NCBI GenBank assembly: GCA_017303575.1
Contig: JAFLCL010000016.1
Coordinates: 1-64,000 of the forward strand
From: Deltaproteobacteria bacterium
GTDB lineage: Bacteria > Myxococcota_A > Polyangia > Polyangiales > Sandaracinaceae
Length of the DNA stretch: 64,000 nucleotides
Reading direction: 5' to 3'
The position numbers were made by a program, and so were the translations under genes. The stretch's first letter is position 1. The number at the start of each line of letters is the position of its first letter. The notes under the pieces are model-generated. The model did not search any database. It was given only the letters and a program-made list of their open reading frames with translations, and was not told where the DNA came from. This document shows positions 8,505 to 16,867 of this stretch, piece by piece.

Positions 8505-9262
8505 GCCTTCTTCCCACGCGCCAACGCCTGCGCTTCGAGCACCTCGCGCTCGTCGAGGCGCACACCGGCCTCGGGATCGAGCATCACCGCAGCCGTCACG
8601 ATCGCGTAGACCGACTCGAGCAAGAAGCGCAGCAGCGTGTCGCGATCGACCGCCTTTCGATCGAGCCAGTCGATCGTCGCCGCCTCCACCAGGCCGAGGT
8701 AGCTGCGCACGGCGAGGCGAAACACGGGCCGCGGGTTCTTCTGCCCCATGTTCGCGAGCATGCGGACCAGGATGCGCTCGCGCGTCGCGTCGACGAGCTC
8801 GGTGACCTCGGGGTCGTTGCCGATGCCGCCACGCAAGAGCGTGAGGAACGCAGCCGAGTGCTCCTCTGCGAAGTCGAGGTAGCCCTCGAGGCCCGCGCGC
8901 GCGCGCTCGGCGGGCGGCAGCTCCGAGCCCACCTCGGTCGCCTCCACGAGCTTGTCCGCGGACTCGCGCACGATGGCCACGTAGAAGCCGCGCTTGCTGC
9001 CGAAGTAGTGGTAGAGGAGGCCCTTCGAGATGCCCGCGGCCTCGGCGATGTCGTCGATCGAGATCTCGTCGTAGGCCCGCTCGCCGAAGAGCTTCTTGCC
9101 CAGCGCGAGCAGCTGATCGCGCCGCTCGTCGAGGTCGAGCCGCTTGCGCCCGTCCTCCTCCGCGCCGTTCGCGGTGCGCCGCGTGGTCCTCTTGGTCGCG
9201 GTCGTGGTGCCGCGCGCGGAGGGAGACGGCGCGCTCGTCTTGCGCGAGGCGGTTCTCGTCAT
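8501..9262 (-). CDS. TetR/AcrR-family transcriptional regulator
   Basis: This 253-residue repressor starts at an ATG at 9262. Residues 1-45 are a basic, Thr/Arg/Ala-rich tail. The DNA-binding helix-turn-helix follows at about residues 68-92 ('IAEAAGISKGLLYHYFGSK'), a textbook TetR signature. The ligand-binding helical domain fills the rest. It is divergent from the PF10118-type hydrolase gene at 9419, and the region between them is full of inverted repeats, so it probably controls both that gene and itself. The ligand is unknown; fatty acyl compounds are a reasonable guess given TetR regulators of lipid metabolism. Confidence 0.92.
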   Translation of the reverse strand: MTRTASRKTSAPSPSARGTTTATKRTTRRTANGAEEDGRKRLDLDERRDQLLALGKKLFGERAYDEISIDDIAEAAGISKGLLYHYFGSKRGFYVAIVRESADKLVEATEVGSELPPAERARAGLEGYLDFAEEHSAAFLTLLRGGIGNDPEVTELVDATRERILVRMLANMGQKNPRPVFRLAVRSYLGLVEAATIDWLDRKAVDRDTLLRFLLESVYAIVTAAVMLDPEAGVRLDEREVLEAQALARGKKA

Positions 9263-9294
9263 CGGCGACACGCTACTCGGCCGCGCCCGGCTTG

Positions 9295-9370
9295 TGAACG
9301 ATCGTGCCGGAGGTGGATGCGTTGTTGACTCTCGTTCAAGATCGTTCATTCTCGCTTGAACGAAGTTCAA
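9295..9370. promoter_or_regulatory. Palindrome cluster, probable TetR operator in divergent promoter
   Basis: Between the divergent TetR and hydrolase genes the half-site GTTCAA/TTGAAC recurs. TTGAAC-GAA-GTTCAA at 9356-9370 is a perfect inverted repeat. GTTCAAG at 9334-9340 and CTTGAAC at 9355-9361 form a second, wider inverted repeat. Related half-sites occur at 9343-9348 (CGTTCA) and 9295-9300 (TGAACG). Dyads of this size are typical TetR-family operators. The lower-AT surroundings contrast with the T/A-rich dyads. Confidence 0.7.
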
Positions 9371-9418
9371 CAGACGTCGACACGCCCGGTCGAGGGCGGG
9401 TCGGAAGCGAGGTGGCTC

Positions 9419-10297
9419 ATGGATGGATCCTCCGCGACAGTCGAGACGACGGGCACGACCACCACGCGCCAGGCACCGAAGATCAAGGTGCGCGCGATGG
9501 GCTTCCCGTTCCGCGAGGCGGGCATCCCGCGCCACTGGTTCATGGGGAGCCCCCACCTCACGCACCTCTCGAACGCGCTCCAGCTGCTCTTCCCCGCGGG
9601 CGAGCAGTTCTTCATCCGCTCGGTGAAGCACTACGAGAAGCAGATCGACGATCCCGAGCTGCGCGCGCGCATCCGCGGCTTCTACGGGCAGGAGGGCCGG
9701 CACGGTCACGAGCACGAGCGCTTCTTCAAGGTGCTCGAAGAACAAGGCTACGAGCTCGAAAGCTTCCTCGCGTGGTACCAAGATCTCGCGTTCGGGAAGC
9801 TGGAGAAGCGCGTCTCGCCCGCGATGAGGCTCGCGATCACCGCCGCGCTCGAGCACTTCACCGCGGCGATGGGCCGCAACGCGCTCACGAGCGACTTCCT
9901 CGACGAGGCCCATCCGATCATCGGCGACCTCATGCGCTGGCACGCGGCCGAAGAGATCGAGCACAAGTCGGTGGCGTTCGACGTCTTCATGGCCGTCGAC
10001 GGGCGCTACCACGTGCGCGTGATCGGCCTCTTCGCCGCCTTGGCGGGGCTCACACGCTTCTGGGCCGAGGGCACCAAGCACTTCCTCCGCGAGGAGGCGA
10101 AGATGGGCACCGACCTGAAGGCTGCGGCCAAGGCGGCGCGCGAGAACCCGCGCCTCCAGCTCGAGCGCAAGCGTCGCGCGGAGATGTTCCGCAACGCCGT
10201 GCTCGAGTACCTGCGACCGAGCTTTCACCCCGACGACGTCGACGACTACGAGCTGGCGCGCAGCTACCTCGCGAGCATCGGTCGCCTCGACGGCTGA
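9419..10297 (+). CDS. PF10118-type putative metal-dependent hydrolase
   Basis: This is a 292-residue, di-iron/ferritin-like helical protein. I chose the ATG at 9419, preceded by GAGGTGG, over an in-frame TTG at 9356 because the latter lies inside the operator palindrome. Conserved blocks 'FPAGEQFFIRSV', 'GRHGHEHERF' and 'WHAAEEIEHKSVAFDV' supply Glu/His ligands as in the metal-dependent hydrolase family PF10118, whose members often sit beside TetR regulators. The cytoplasmic substrate is unknown. Expression is probably set by the divergent TetR. The stop codon is part of a dispersed hairpin element. Confidence 0.82.
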   Translation: MDGSSATVETTGTTTTRQAPKIKVRAMGFPFREAGIPRHWFMGSPHLTHLSNALQLLFPAGEQFFIRSVKHYEKQIDDPELRARIRGFYGQEGRHGHEHERFFKVLEEQGYELESFLAWYQDLAFGKLEKRVSPAMRLAITAALEHFTAAMGRNALTSDFLDEAHPIIGDLMRWHAAEEIEHKSVAFDVFMAVDGRYHVRVIGLFAALAGLTRFWAEGTKHFLREEAKMGTDLKAAAKAARENPRLQLERKRRAEMFRNAVLEYLRPSFHPDDVDDYELARSYLASIGRLDG

Positions 10298-10341
10298 GTT
10301 GTCTGGGTCGAGGGACCTCTGGCCCCTCGAGCTCCCCGTCG
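10295..10341 (+). repeat. Dispersed stop-codon/hairpin element, copy 2
   Basis: Starting with the TGA of the hydrolase gene, this stretch repeats the element found at 2165-2212 on the other strand. The inverted repeat at 10308-10330 (TCGAGGG, TCT loop, CCCTCGA) can form a hairpin about 10 bases after the stop and may terminate transcription. Confidence 0.7.
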
Positions 10342-10382
10342 CTCGCCTCGTCGCTTCGCTCCTCGACTCGACTCCTGCTCCA

Positions 10383-10414
10383 GGGGGAGCTGCGCTCCCC
10401 CGCCGCAAGGCGCC
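10383..10414 (+). repeat. REP-like hairpin with conserved flank (family B)
   Basis: GGGGGAGC-TGC-GCTCCCCC (10383-10401) is a perfect 8-bp stem, followed by GCCGCAAGGCGCC. The same flank follows a different but equally paired stem at 31592-31611, and a looser version lies at 56668-56686. Preserved pairing with changed bases suggests a REP-like dispersed family. Confidence 0.6.
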
Positions 10415-10457
10415 CCCGATTCTTTCTCGCTCCCTGAGTTGTTCCCATCGCGTCGAG

Positions 10458-11036
10458 CTAGATGGCGTCGAGGACGAGCGTGTACTGGCCGTCGAAGGTC
10501 ACGTCGTCGGGCGGCAGCGTTCCGACGGCGTTGGCCGAGAGGCGCGCGCCTTCGCGTGCGTACTCGATGATGTCGACGTCGTCGGCGAGGAACGTCGCCG
10601 TGCGATCGCCGGGCGCGACGGGCGCGAGCGTGGCGACTCGCTGACGCGGCAGGTTCGACTGCGGCAGCGCGCTCTCGATGAAGATCTCTGCGCCCTGGAG
10701 GAACGCGAGATCGTCGACGTCGCCCGCCGGCTCGGCGGTCGGGGTGACAGTGAGCGTGAGGGTCTCGAGGTACACGTGGCGCGCAGGGCCGGTGTCACGC
10801 GCCGCAGTCTCGGCGTCGAGATCGAGCGCGAGGGTCATCGGCTCGAGGACCGGCCCGAGCTGACTGGCCGAGATGCGCTGCTCCGCGATCGGCTCGCTCA
10901 CGCGGAACATGAGGAAGCCTGCGCATCCGGCGGCCGCGATCATGGGCGCGAGCACGAGCGCGTGACGCGGCTCGAGGTGGGGCAGGTGTCGGCGGAGAGG
11001 TCGCGGGGTCATGGGCTCGCACAGCGCACGCCGCAT
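10458..11036 (-). CDS. Membrane-anchored protein of unknown function
   Basis: This protein is 192 residues from ATG 11036, or 184 from ATG 11012; neither start has a clear ribosome-binding site. A basic N-terminus is followed by a hydrophobic segment with a lipobox-like 'AAAGC', so the product is either an inner-membrane-anchored protein or a lipoprotein. The rest alternates beta-type segments ('LETLTLTVTPTAE', 'VTFDGQYTLVLDAI') and resembles an Ig-like or lipocalin-like exported domain. No family was recognised. The gene stands alone, convergent with the hydrolase gene. Confidence 0.6.
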   Translation of the reverse strand: MRRALCEPMTPRPLRRHLPHLEPRHALVLAPMIAAAGCAGFLMFRVSEPIAEQRISASQLGPVLEPMTLALDLDAETAARDTGPARHVYLETLTLTVTPTAEPAGDVDDLAFLQGAEIFIESALPQSNLPRQRVATLAPVAPGDRTATFLADDVDIIEYAREGARLSANAVGTLPPDDVTFDGQYTLVLDAI

Positions 11037-11137
11037 ACCGTCGAAACACCCGTGAAAATTGCGGTTCTGTGTCCGCCGGGCGTGGCGTCACCGCACACGC
11101 GCGTGGCGTTCGGGCGTCCCCACCGTCGAGGCCGTGC

Positions 11138-12658
11138 CTACATCACGGACGCTGCGTCCAGCACCTGGATCCGGTGGTGGATGATGCTCCCCGCGGCGAC
11201 GTCGGGGTGAAGCCAGAACACGACGAGCCGGCCGCCCATCGACGTCAGCTCGAGCTCGCTCGCCAGGCTCTCGTCGCGATCGCTGGTGAGGACGACGCGC
11301 CCCGTCTCGGTGCCCAGGCCGTTGCGGCGCACGACGGAGAGCGCGAGCTGTCCGTCGGTGTGGAAGAGACTCGTGCCGTCGAACGCGAGCCCGCGCGTTC
11401 CGTCGAAGGTGCCGCTCGTGATCGGGAGCGTCGTCGTCGCGGTCCAGCTCGGATCCCAGAGGCGCAGCGCGAGGCCCGAGCCGCCGCCGGTGGTGATCGT
11501 CGCGTGGCCGCCCGTGCCGCGCGAGGTGAGGGCGATCTGCTCGCCATAGACGCCGAGATCGAGGTCGGGCCCGAGCGTGCCGTCGCCCGCGAGGGAGCGA
11601 ACGTGGAAGTAGTCGGGACGCCCACCGTCGGGGTCGTCGTGTCGGTAGAAGATCGTCCAGCCGTCGTTCCAGACGACGTGCGGCGAAGACCCATACTGCG
11701 GTGCCGTCGTCGCGCTCACGATCTGCTCCGCGCGCATCGTTCCGTCGGGCGCGACGATGCCCGCGTGGAGCTGACGCGTGTCGCTCTGCGACCACACCAC
11801 CATCACCTCGCCGTTGCTCGGGTGTGCCGCCGCGACGATACCTCCCAGCTGGATGTCGGGCGTCGTGGTGAGCCGCGTCTCGGCGAGCACCTGCGTTCCT
11901 TCGCGATCGAAGGCCGCCACGTAGAGCGCGCCGTCACAGCGCGAGCACGACTCGGGCGCGGTGTCGTGTCGCGGGTCGGACCAGAAGACGAAGAAACGAT
12001 CGTTCGCCCACGCGATCGAGACGCTCTGTGCTGCGCCCGGCGCTGTCGTCACACGCACGGGCCCGATCGGTGTGGCGGAGAGGGAGGGTCCGAGGATCAG
12101 GAAGAAGACCTCGTCGTTCTCCGAGCCCATCACCTGCTGCGCGTACGCGAGGCCCAGGGTGCCGGTGCACGGATCGATCGCGAGGTCGCCCGCGTCGAAG
12201 AAGTCCATGCCGTAGCGGCCCGTCGTCGGTGTGCGCACACCCAGCTCGGGTGCGATCGGCGTCACGCAGCTTCCGCTGCAGAGGACGGATCCGAAGCCGC
12301 AGTCTGCGATCGCAGCGTCGCTCGAGTACGCGTCGATGCCGCGCGCGTCGTCGCTCGCGGCGCCGAACGCATCCACCGTGGAGAACGCATCGTCGAGGCT
12401 CGACGAGGACGTGTCGTCGCTCGTCGTTCGCGCGTCGCTCGCGCTCTCGTTGGCGTCGAGATCGGCGGACACGCAGCGCGCGTCGGACGTGCACCGCTCA
12501 CCGGCTGCGCACGCAGGGTTGCATGCCGAGACGCACGCACCGCGCACGCACGCGAACCCATCGCGACAGGCGGGCTCACACGTGGCTTCCGGATCGGAGC
12601 AGCCCATCACCGACAGCATCGAGAGGGCGAGGAGAGACGACGTGAGGGGGCGCAGCAT
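11138..12658 (-). CDS. Large Cys-rich lipoprotein, probable beta-propeller
   Basis: This 506-residue lipoprotein starts at an ATG at 12658 and has its lipobox at 'VMGC' (Cys20). The first 60 residues contain closely spaced cysteines ('CEPACRDGFAC', 'CNPACAAGERC'), a motif shared by many myxobacterial surface proteins. An Asp/Ser-rich linker follows. From about residue 120, repeats such as 'NDRFFVFWSDPR' and 'GEVMVVWSQSD' look like blades of a beta-propeller. It is probably outer-membrane anchored, with a binding role. It is divergent from the sulfatase-like gene with only 59 bases between the starts, so the two probably share a promoter region. Confidence 0.72.
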   Translation of the reverse strand: MLRPLTSSLLALSMLSVMGCSDPEATCEPACRDGFACVRGACVSACNPACAAGERCTSDARCVSADLDANESASDARTTSDDTSSSSLDDAFSTVDAFGAASDDARGIDAYSSDAAIADCGFGSVLCSGSCVTPIAPELGVRTPTTGRYGMDFFDAGDLAIDPCTGTLGLAYAQQVMGSENDEVFFLILGPSLSATPIGPVRVTTAPGAAQSVSIAWANDRFFVFWSDPRHDTAPESCSRCDGALYVAAFDREGTQVLAETRLTTTPDIQLGGIVAAAHPSNGEVMVVWSQSDTRQLHAGIVAPDGTMRAEQIVSATTAPQYGSSPHVVWNDGWTIFYRHDDPDGGRPDYFHVRSLAGDGTLGPDLDLGVYGEQIALTSRGTGGHATITTGGGSGLALRLWDPSWTATTTLPITSGTFDGTRGLAFDGTSLFHTDGQLALSVVRRNGLGTETGRVVLTSDRDESLASELELTSMGGRLVVFWLHPDVAAGSIIHHRIQVLDAASVM

Positions 12659-12717
12659 GCGCGCATGGTACGCGCGTGCTCGACGAGAGATCCCTCGCGC
12701 GCAAAGCTCGCGCCGCC

Positions 12718-15084
12718 ATGGATCGACGCGCCCTGCTCCTCGTCGCCGCGGGCCTCGCCGCGTGCGGCTCGTCCTCCGACACACCGCCCGCCACGGCCAT
12801 CGATCCGAGCGGGCCCACCGAGCCAGCGACCGAGACGTCGACGACGGAATCGCCCGGATCCGAGGGCGACCCCCCGCCTGCCACCCCGCGGGGCACGCCG
12901 CGCGTTCGGTATGCGTTGGCCCGTCACGTCGCGCGAGCGGAGCTCCGGCAGGACGACACGCTGGTGCTCGACATGGGGGTGCCGGGGTCGGCCAAGTACA
13001 CGATCGGCGGCTGGCGCACGCGCGTCGGTGCCAGCGTGAACGAGCGTCCCGAAGGTCAGCCTGCGGCGAGCGCGAGCGTGATCGAGAACGTGACGGGCTT
13101 CGTGATCGTGCCGAGCGACGAGGCAGGTCCGCGACGTGTGCGCATGCGCGCGCGTGCGATCGGCGATGGCCGTCTCACTGCCTACGTGGATCAGGAGACG
13201 GTCGGGCTCGCGCGCCTGCCGACCGACGGGACGTACGGCATCGTCGAGATCACGATCCCCGCCGAGCGGCTGCACGTCGGCGACAACATGCTGCAGCTCC
13301 GCGTCTCGCAGACGGGCGTGCTGCCTCGCCCTGCGAGCGAGGGTGGCGCGATCACCAACGCGGGCATCGCCATCGACTGGATCCGTGTCGGCGCGCCGCT
13401 CGCCGAGGGAGCGACCGACGCGCACCAAGACGATCAGCCGCCCGCGCCCGAGGCGCTCGCGACGGTCGACGGCGCGCACGCGCGCCTCGCGATCCCCGAT
13501 GGCTGGACGCTCGGCTACACGATGGAGATCCCGAACGACGCACGCCTCCGCGGCGTGGCGCAGGGTGAAGGGTCGATCGAGGTGATCGCGGCGCGCGATG
13601 GTCGCGAGCCGACGTCGGTCGGACGCATCTCTGCGGGGACCTTCGATCTCGATCTCGACATGCTCGAGGGATCGATCGCGCGCCTCGATCTGCGCGCGTC
13701 GGGCGACATCACGCTCACGGACCCGAGCGTCGTCACCTTCGATGCGCGCACGATCGCGAGCCGGCCGACGATCCGCAACGTGCTCGTCTACCTCACCGAC
13801 ACGCTGCGCGCGGACAAGCTGCACCCGTACCGCGAGGCCTCGCGCGTGCGCACACCCGCGCTCGACACGTGGGCCGCTACGGCGGCCGTGATGACGCGCG
13901 GTCACGGCCAGGAGAACTGGACCAAGCCGAGCGTCGCGACGCTGCTGTCGGGCCTCTTTCCTTGGGAGCACAACGCGACCACGGAAGACGCCGTGGTGCC
14001 GGAGGACGTGCAGCTCTTGTCCGAGCGCCTCGGTCGCGAGTTCCACTCGGGCGCGTTCATCGCGAACGGGTTCTGCAGCGATCGGTTCGGCTTCCGGCAG
14101 GGCTGGGACACGTTCCGCAACTACATCCGCGAGGGACAGCGTACGCAGGCGCAGTTCGTCGCGGCCGACGTGATCGGCTGGCTCGACGCGCGGCCGCAGG
14201 ACCAGCCGTTCTTCCTCTACGTGCACACAGTCGATCCGCACGTGCCGTACATGCCGCCCGCCGACATGCTCGCGCTGTACGATCCCGATCCGTACGAAGG
14301 GCCCGTCGACTTCAACCGCGATCGCGAGCTGCTCGAGCACGTGAAGAGCGGCAGCCAAGCGCTGACCGAGCGCGATCGTGTGCGGCTCGAGGCGCTCTAC
14401 GACGGCGAGATCACCTACCACGACGCGCACTTCGGCTCGATCATCGAGGCGCTCGAGCGACGCGGGGTGGCCGACGAGACGATCGTGATCTTCACCGCCG
14501 ATCACGGCGAAGAGTTCTGGGATCACGGCTCGGTCGGTCACGGGCACAGCGTCTACGAGGAGCTGATCAACGTGCCGCTGATCGTGCGCATCCCCGGCGT
14601 GACGGAGGGCGGCGTGCGCCTCGAGGACTCCGTCGGTCTGGTCGACGTGCTGCCCACGATCTACGACGCGATGGGCCGCGACATCCCAGACGATCTCTCC
14701 GGCGAGTCGTTCCTCCCGCTCTTGCTCGGCGAGACGGCGGACGCGCCGCGCGTCGCGGTCACCGGCTTCATGGAGGGATGGCGCGCGGTGAACGTCGGTC
14801 GACTCAAGCTGATCCAGCGCACGGAGCGACGGGTGATGCTGCACGACCTCGTCGAGGATCCTGACGAGGTCACCGACGTCGCGGCCGATCGTCCCATCGC
14901 CGTTCGTTACGCACGAGGCCTCCTCGGCCTCCACCTCGCAGGCACGGAGCGACCGTCCCGTCGAAGGGCGGCGATCCGACAGCAGCGCATCGAGATCGAC
15001 GCAGAGACGCAGGCGCAGCTCGAGGCGCTCGGCTACGTCGGCGGCTCGCGCGCAGGCGTCGCGCAGCCCGAATCGGACGAGTGA
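12718..15084 (+). CDS. Sulfatase-superfamily lipoprotein lacking Cys/Ser nucleophile
   Basis: This 788-residue lipoprotein (lipobox 'LAAC', Cys16) has its start set at ATG 12718 because the signal peptide begins there. Residues about 30-330 are beta-rich, and the sulfatase/alkaline-phosphatase fold starts near residue 355 with 'LVYLTDTLRAD' (metal-binding Asp). The metal-binding 'IFTADHGEEFWDH' and 'GHGHSVYEEL' are intact. At the place of the C/S-x-P-x-R modification motif the protein has 'WTKPSVATLLSG', with Thr402 as nucleophile and Val where Arg is expected. Formylglycine formation is therefore unlikely, and a phosphatase, phosphodiesterase or phosphotransferase activity (Thr-based, as in phosphoethanolamine transferases) is more plausible. 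It acts outside the cytoplasm. Confidence 0.8.
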   Translation: MDRRALLLVAAGLAACGSSSDTPPATAIDPSGPTEPATETSTTESPGSEGDPPPATPRGTPRVRYALARHVARAELRQDDTLVLDMGVPGSAKYTIGGWRTRVGASVNERPEGQPAASASVIENVTGFVIVPSDEAGPRRVRMRARAIGDGRLTAYVDQETVGLARLPTDGTYGIVEITIPAERLHVGDNMLQLRVSQTGVLPRPASEGGAITNAGIAIDWIRVGAPLAEGATDAHQDDQPPAPEALATVDGAHARLAIPDGWTLGYTMEIPNDARLRGVAQGEGSIEVIAARDGREPTSVGRISAGTFDLDLDMLEGSIARLDLRASGDITLTDPSVVTFDARTIASRPTIRNVLVYLTDTLRADKLHPYREASRVRTPALDTWAATAAVMTRGHGQENWTKPSVATLLSGLFPWEHNATTEDAVVPEDVQLLSERLGREFHSGAFIANGFCSDRFGFRQGWDTFRNYIREGQRTQAQFVAADVIGWLDARPQDQPFFLYVHTVDPHVPYMPPADMLALYDPDPYEGPVDFNRDRELLEHVKSGSQALTERDRVRLEALYDGEITYHDAHFGSIIEALERRGVADETIVIFTADHGEEFWDHGSVGHGHSVYEELINVPLIVRIPGVTEGGVRLEDSVGLVDVLPTIYDAMGRDIPDDLSGESFLPLLLGETADAPRVAVTGFMEGWRAVNVGRLKLIQRTERRVMLHDLVEDPDEVTDVAADRPIAVRYARGLLGLHLAGTERPSRRRAAIRQQRIEIDAETQAQLEALGYVGGSRAGVAQPESDE

Positions 15085-15241
15085 GCGAGCGAGATGGAGT
15101 CCCAGCGCTTCGGATCGGGGCTGCGGCGGAGGGGGTCCGATGCTCGAACATCCTCGGCCTCTCGGCCTGCGGAGCTCGCCCCTTCAGGTCTCGAGTCGAT
15201 TGTCTCTCGCTCCCCGAGAGCCCCACGTACGTACCGACAGA

Positions 15242-16369
15242 CTAGGGCGCGTGGCTCTGGAACGTCGCGGGGTTGTTCGTCAGCCAGCCGATGAGCCAGT
15301 CGATGAGCAGCGTGCCGTCCGCCGATCGCAGCGTGCCGGCCTGGCCGAGGATCACGTGGTCGGCGGAGTCGACGACGAAGTAGCGAGTGGTCTCGTTGTC
15401 GTCGAGCGTCTCGAGCAGCGGCGCGTAGAGCGGCGCGATGTCGGTGCCCCAGAACGACGTGATCACGGAGTCGCGCGTCGTCGCCATGAGTCCGAAGCGA
15501 GAGCTCGGGTAGCGGGCGTCGTAGTAGTCGTCGTAGGCGGAGAAGCGCGTCGCGCAGTCCGTGCAGTCGGCGGGTGTGTGCATGTTCCAGCTGGCGCGCC
15601 ACGTCGCGTACTGCGTGGCGTTCGGCTCGAGCAGCGGAGAGCAGTCGGCGAGCAGCGCGAGATCGGCGTCCGGCCACGCGTCGGCGTAGCGGCCCCAGTT
15701 GAGCTGCGTGCCGTAGCCGCCTGCGGAGAAGCCGATGACACGCACACGCGCGAGCTCGGGCCACGCGGCGCTCATCGCGTCGACGATGCGCTGCGTGTTC
15801 GGCGCGCCGCGGTGATGGATCTGGGCGCCACCGGGCGCACCGGGGTAGCTCTGCACCGCATCGCCCGCGTGGAGATCGCCGGAGCAGTAGGGAACGAAGA
15901 CCACGTGCGACTCACGGAACGGGTTCGTCACGCTGGCGCGATCGTCCCAGCCCGACGCCGTGACGAGCATGCGCTCCGTGTCGAAGATCGCGCGCGTGTA
16001 GTCCTCGGTCACGTGCGAGGCGCTCGCCATCGTGAAGCACGTCTCGGTGCTCCAGCACGCGCCGCCGCCCATCACCACCACGACCACCTCTTGGGCGCCC
16101 GCGTGCGGGTTCACGCCGATCGACAGCGGCGTCCCGTTGCCGCACACGGCGCCCGCGATCGGCACGAACGACCACGAGTCGTTCGGGAGCTCGGACAGGC
16201 TCGTGGGAGGCCCGGCATCGGTCGTCGATGCGGGCGAGTCGGGCCCCGGGGCGTCCGTCGTGAGGCCCCGCGCGTCGGCCTCCGGCCCCGCGTCGGAGGC
16301 TCCCGGCGGATCGCCACACCCCGACGCCAGACCGATCAGGATCGCGGCTCCCACGAGGCTCGTTCGCAT
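15242..16369 (-). CDS. Pectinacetylesterase/Notum-family hydrolase, lipoprotein
   Basis: This 375-residue lipoprotein has its lipobox at 'ASGC' (Cys18) and an Asp/Ala-rich linker. The oxyanion block 'GGGACW' (101-106), followed by Cys111, and the nucleophile motif 'GFSAGGYG' (Ser215) are the signature of the pectinacetylesterase/Notum family of alpha/beta hydrolases, which remove acyl groups from polysaccharides or other acylated targets. 'SADHVILGQAG' near the C-terminus probably supplies the catalytic His. It acts outside the cytoplasm. The 157 bases between this gene and the sulfatase-like gene hold a GC-rich hairpin-prone stretch but no gene. Confidence 0.82.
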   Translation of the reverse strand: MRTSLVGAAILIGLASGCGDPPGASDAGPEADARGLTTDAPGPDSPASTTDAGPPTSLSELPNDSWSFVPIAGAVCGNGTPLSIGVNPHAGAQEVVVVVMGGGACWSTETCFTMASASHVTEDYTRAIFDTERMLVTASGWDDRASVTNPFRESHVVFVPYCSGDLHAGDAVQSYPGAPGGAQIHHRGAPNTQRIVDAMSAAWPELARVRVIGFSAGGYGTQLNWGRYADAWPDADLALLADCSPLLEPNATQYATWRASWNMHTPADCTDCATRFSAYDDYYDARYPSSRFGLMATTRDSVITSFWGTDIAPLYAPLLETLDDNETTRYFVVDSADHVILGQAGTLRSADGTLLIDWLIGWLTNNPATFQSHAP

Positions 16370-16408
16370 CGCCGCAGGGTAGCGTGCCGGTGCAACGCTG
16401 CGACGCCA

Positions 16409-16426
16409 CCTTTCGTGATTGAAAGG
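16409..16426. promoter_or_regulatory. CCTTTC/GAAAGG palindrome in divergent promoter
   Basis: A perfect 6-bp inverted repeat, CCTTTC-6-GAAAGG, lies between the divergent esterase gene (start 16369) and the small gene at 16486. It stands out as AT-richer than its surroundings and could be an operator or activator site. No regulator gene is adjacent. Confidence 0.35.
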
Positions 16427-16485
16427 CCCGCCGTCGATCTCGATCGAAATTGCTAGCTTTTCCTGCTGGCCCGGCGAGTGCTTTG

Positions 16486-16824
16486 ATGCTGCCCATGGTC
16501 GAGCGTCAACGCATCGACGAGAGCGTGGAGCGCCTCTTGTCGTCGCTGATCGGAACCGCGGTTGCGCGGACGATCCTCAAGCAGGCGCATGGTCGCGCCA
16601 GCGCAGCGTTGGTCGACGACGACGCGATGTCGGCGCGGGCCTTCGTGCGCGGTCCGCTCCTCGACGTGCTCTCGCCCCTCGTCGGTCGAGGCGAGGCCGC
16701 GCGCCTGGCGCACAAGGTGGAGCGCTCGCTCGCCGAAGAGCGCGACTGGCCGGTGCCCGAAGAGGACACGCTGCCGGGCGCGCGTCGCAGCTCGAACCCA
16801 GGCAACGGCGCAAACGAACGTTGA
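16486..16824 (+). CDS. Small protein of unknown function
   Basis: This protein is 112 residues from ATG 16486 or 109 from ATG 16495. It is helical and charged, without signal peptide or cysteine, and reads 'MVERQRIDESVERLLSSLIG' near its start. The middle has 'GPLLDVLSPLVGRGEAARL', suggesting a compact helical bundle. The end is disordered and Ser/Asn-rich. It could be a small regulator or a polar-organising protein, but no family was recognised. It is 43 bases upstream of the next gene and may be cotranscribed with it. Confidence 0.6.
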   Translation: MLPMVERQRIDESVERLLSSLIGTAVARTILKQAHGRASAALVDDDAMSARAFVRGPLLDVLSPLVGRGEAARLAHKVERSLAEERDWPVPEEDTLPGARRSSNPGNGANER

Positions 16825-16867
16825 GACACGTGGGCGCGCGGAGGCCGACGGGCTAACGTCGCGCCGC

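Noticed and set aside
9356-9418. Upstream TTG start for the PF10118-like gene
   Set aside because: It would translate the operator palindrome, whereas the ATG at 9419 has a better ribosome-binding site and fits the family start.
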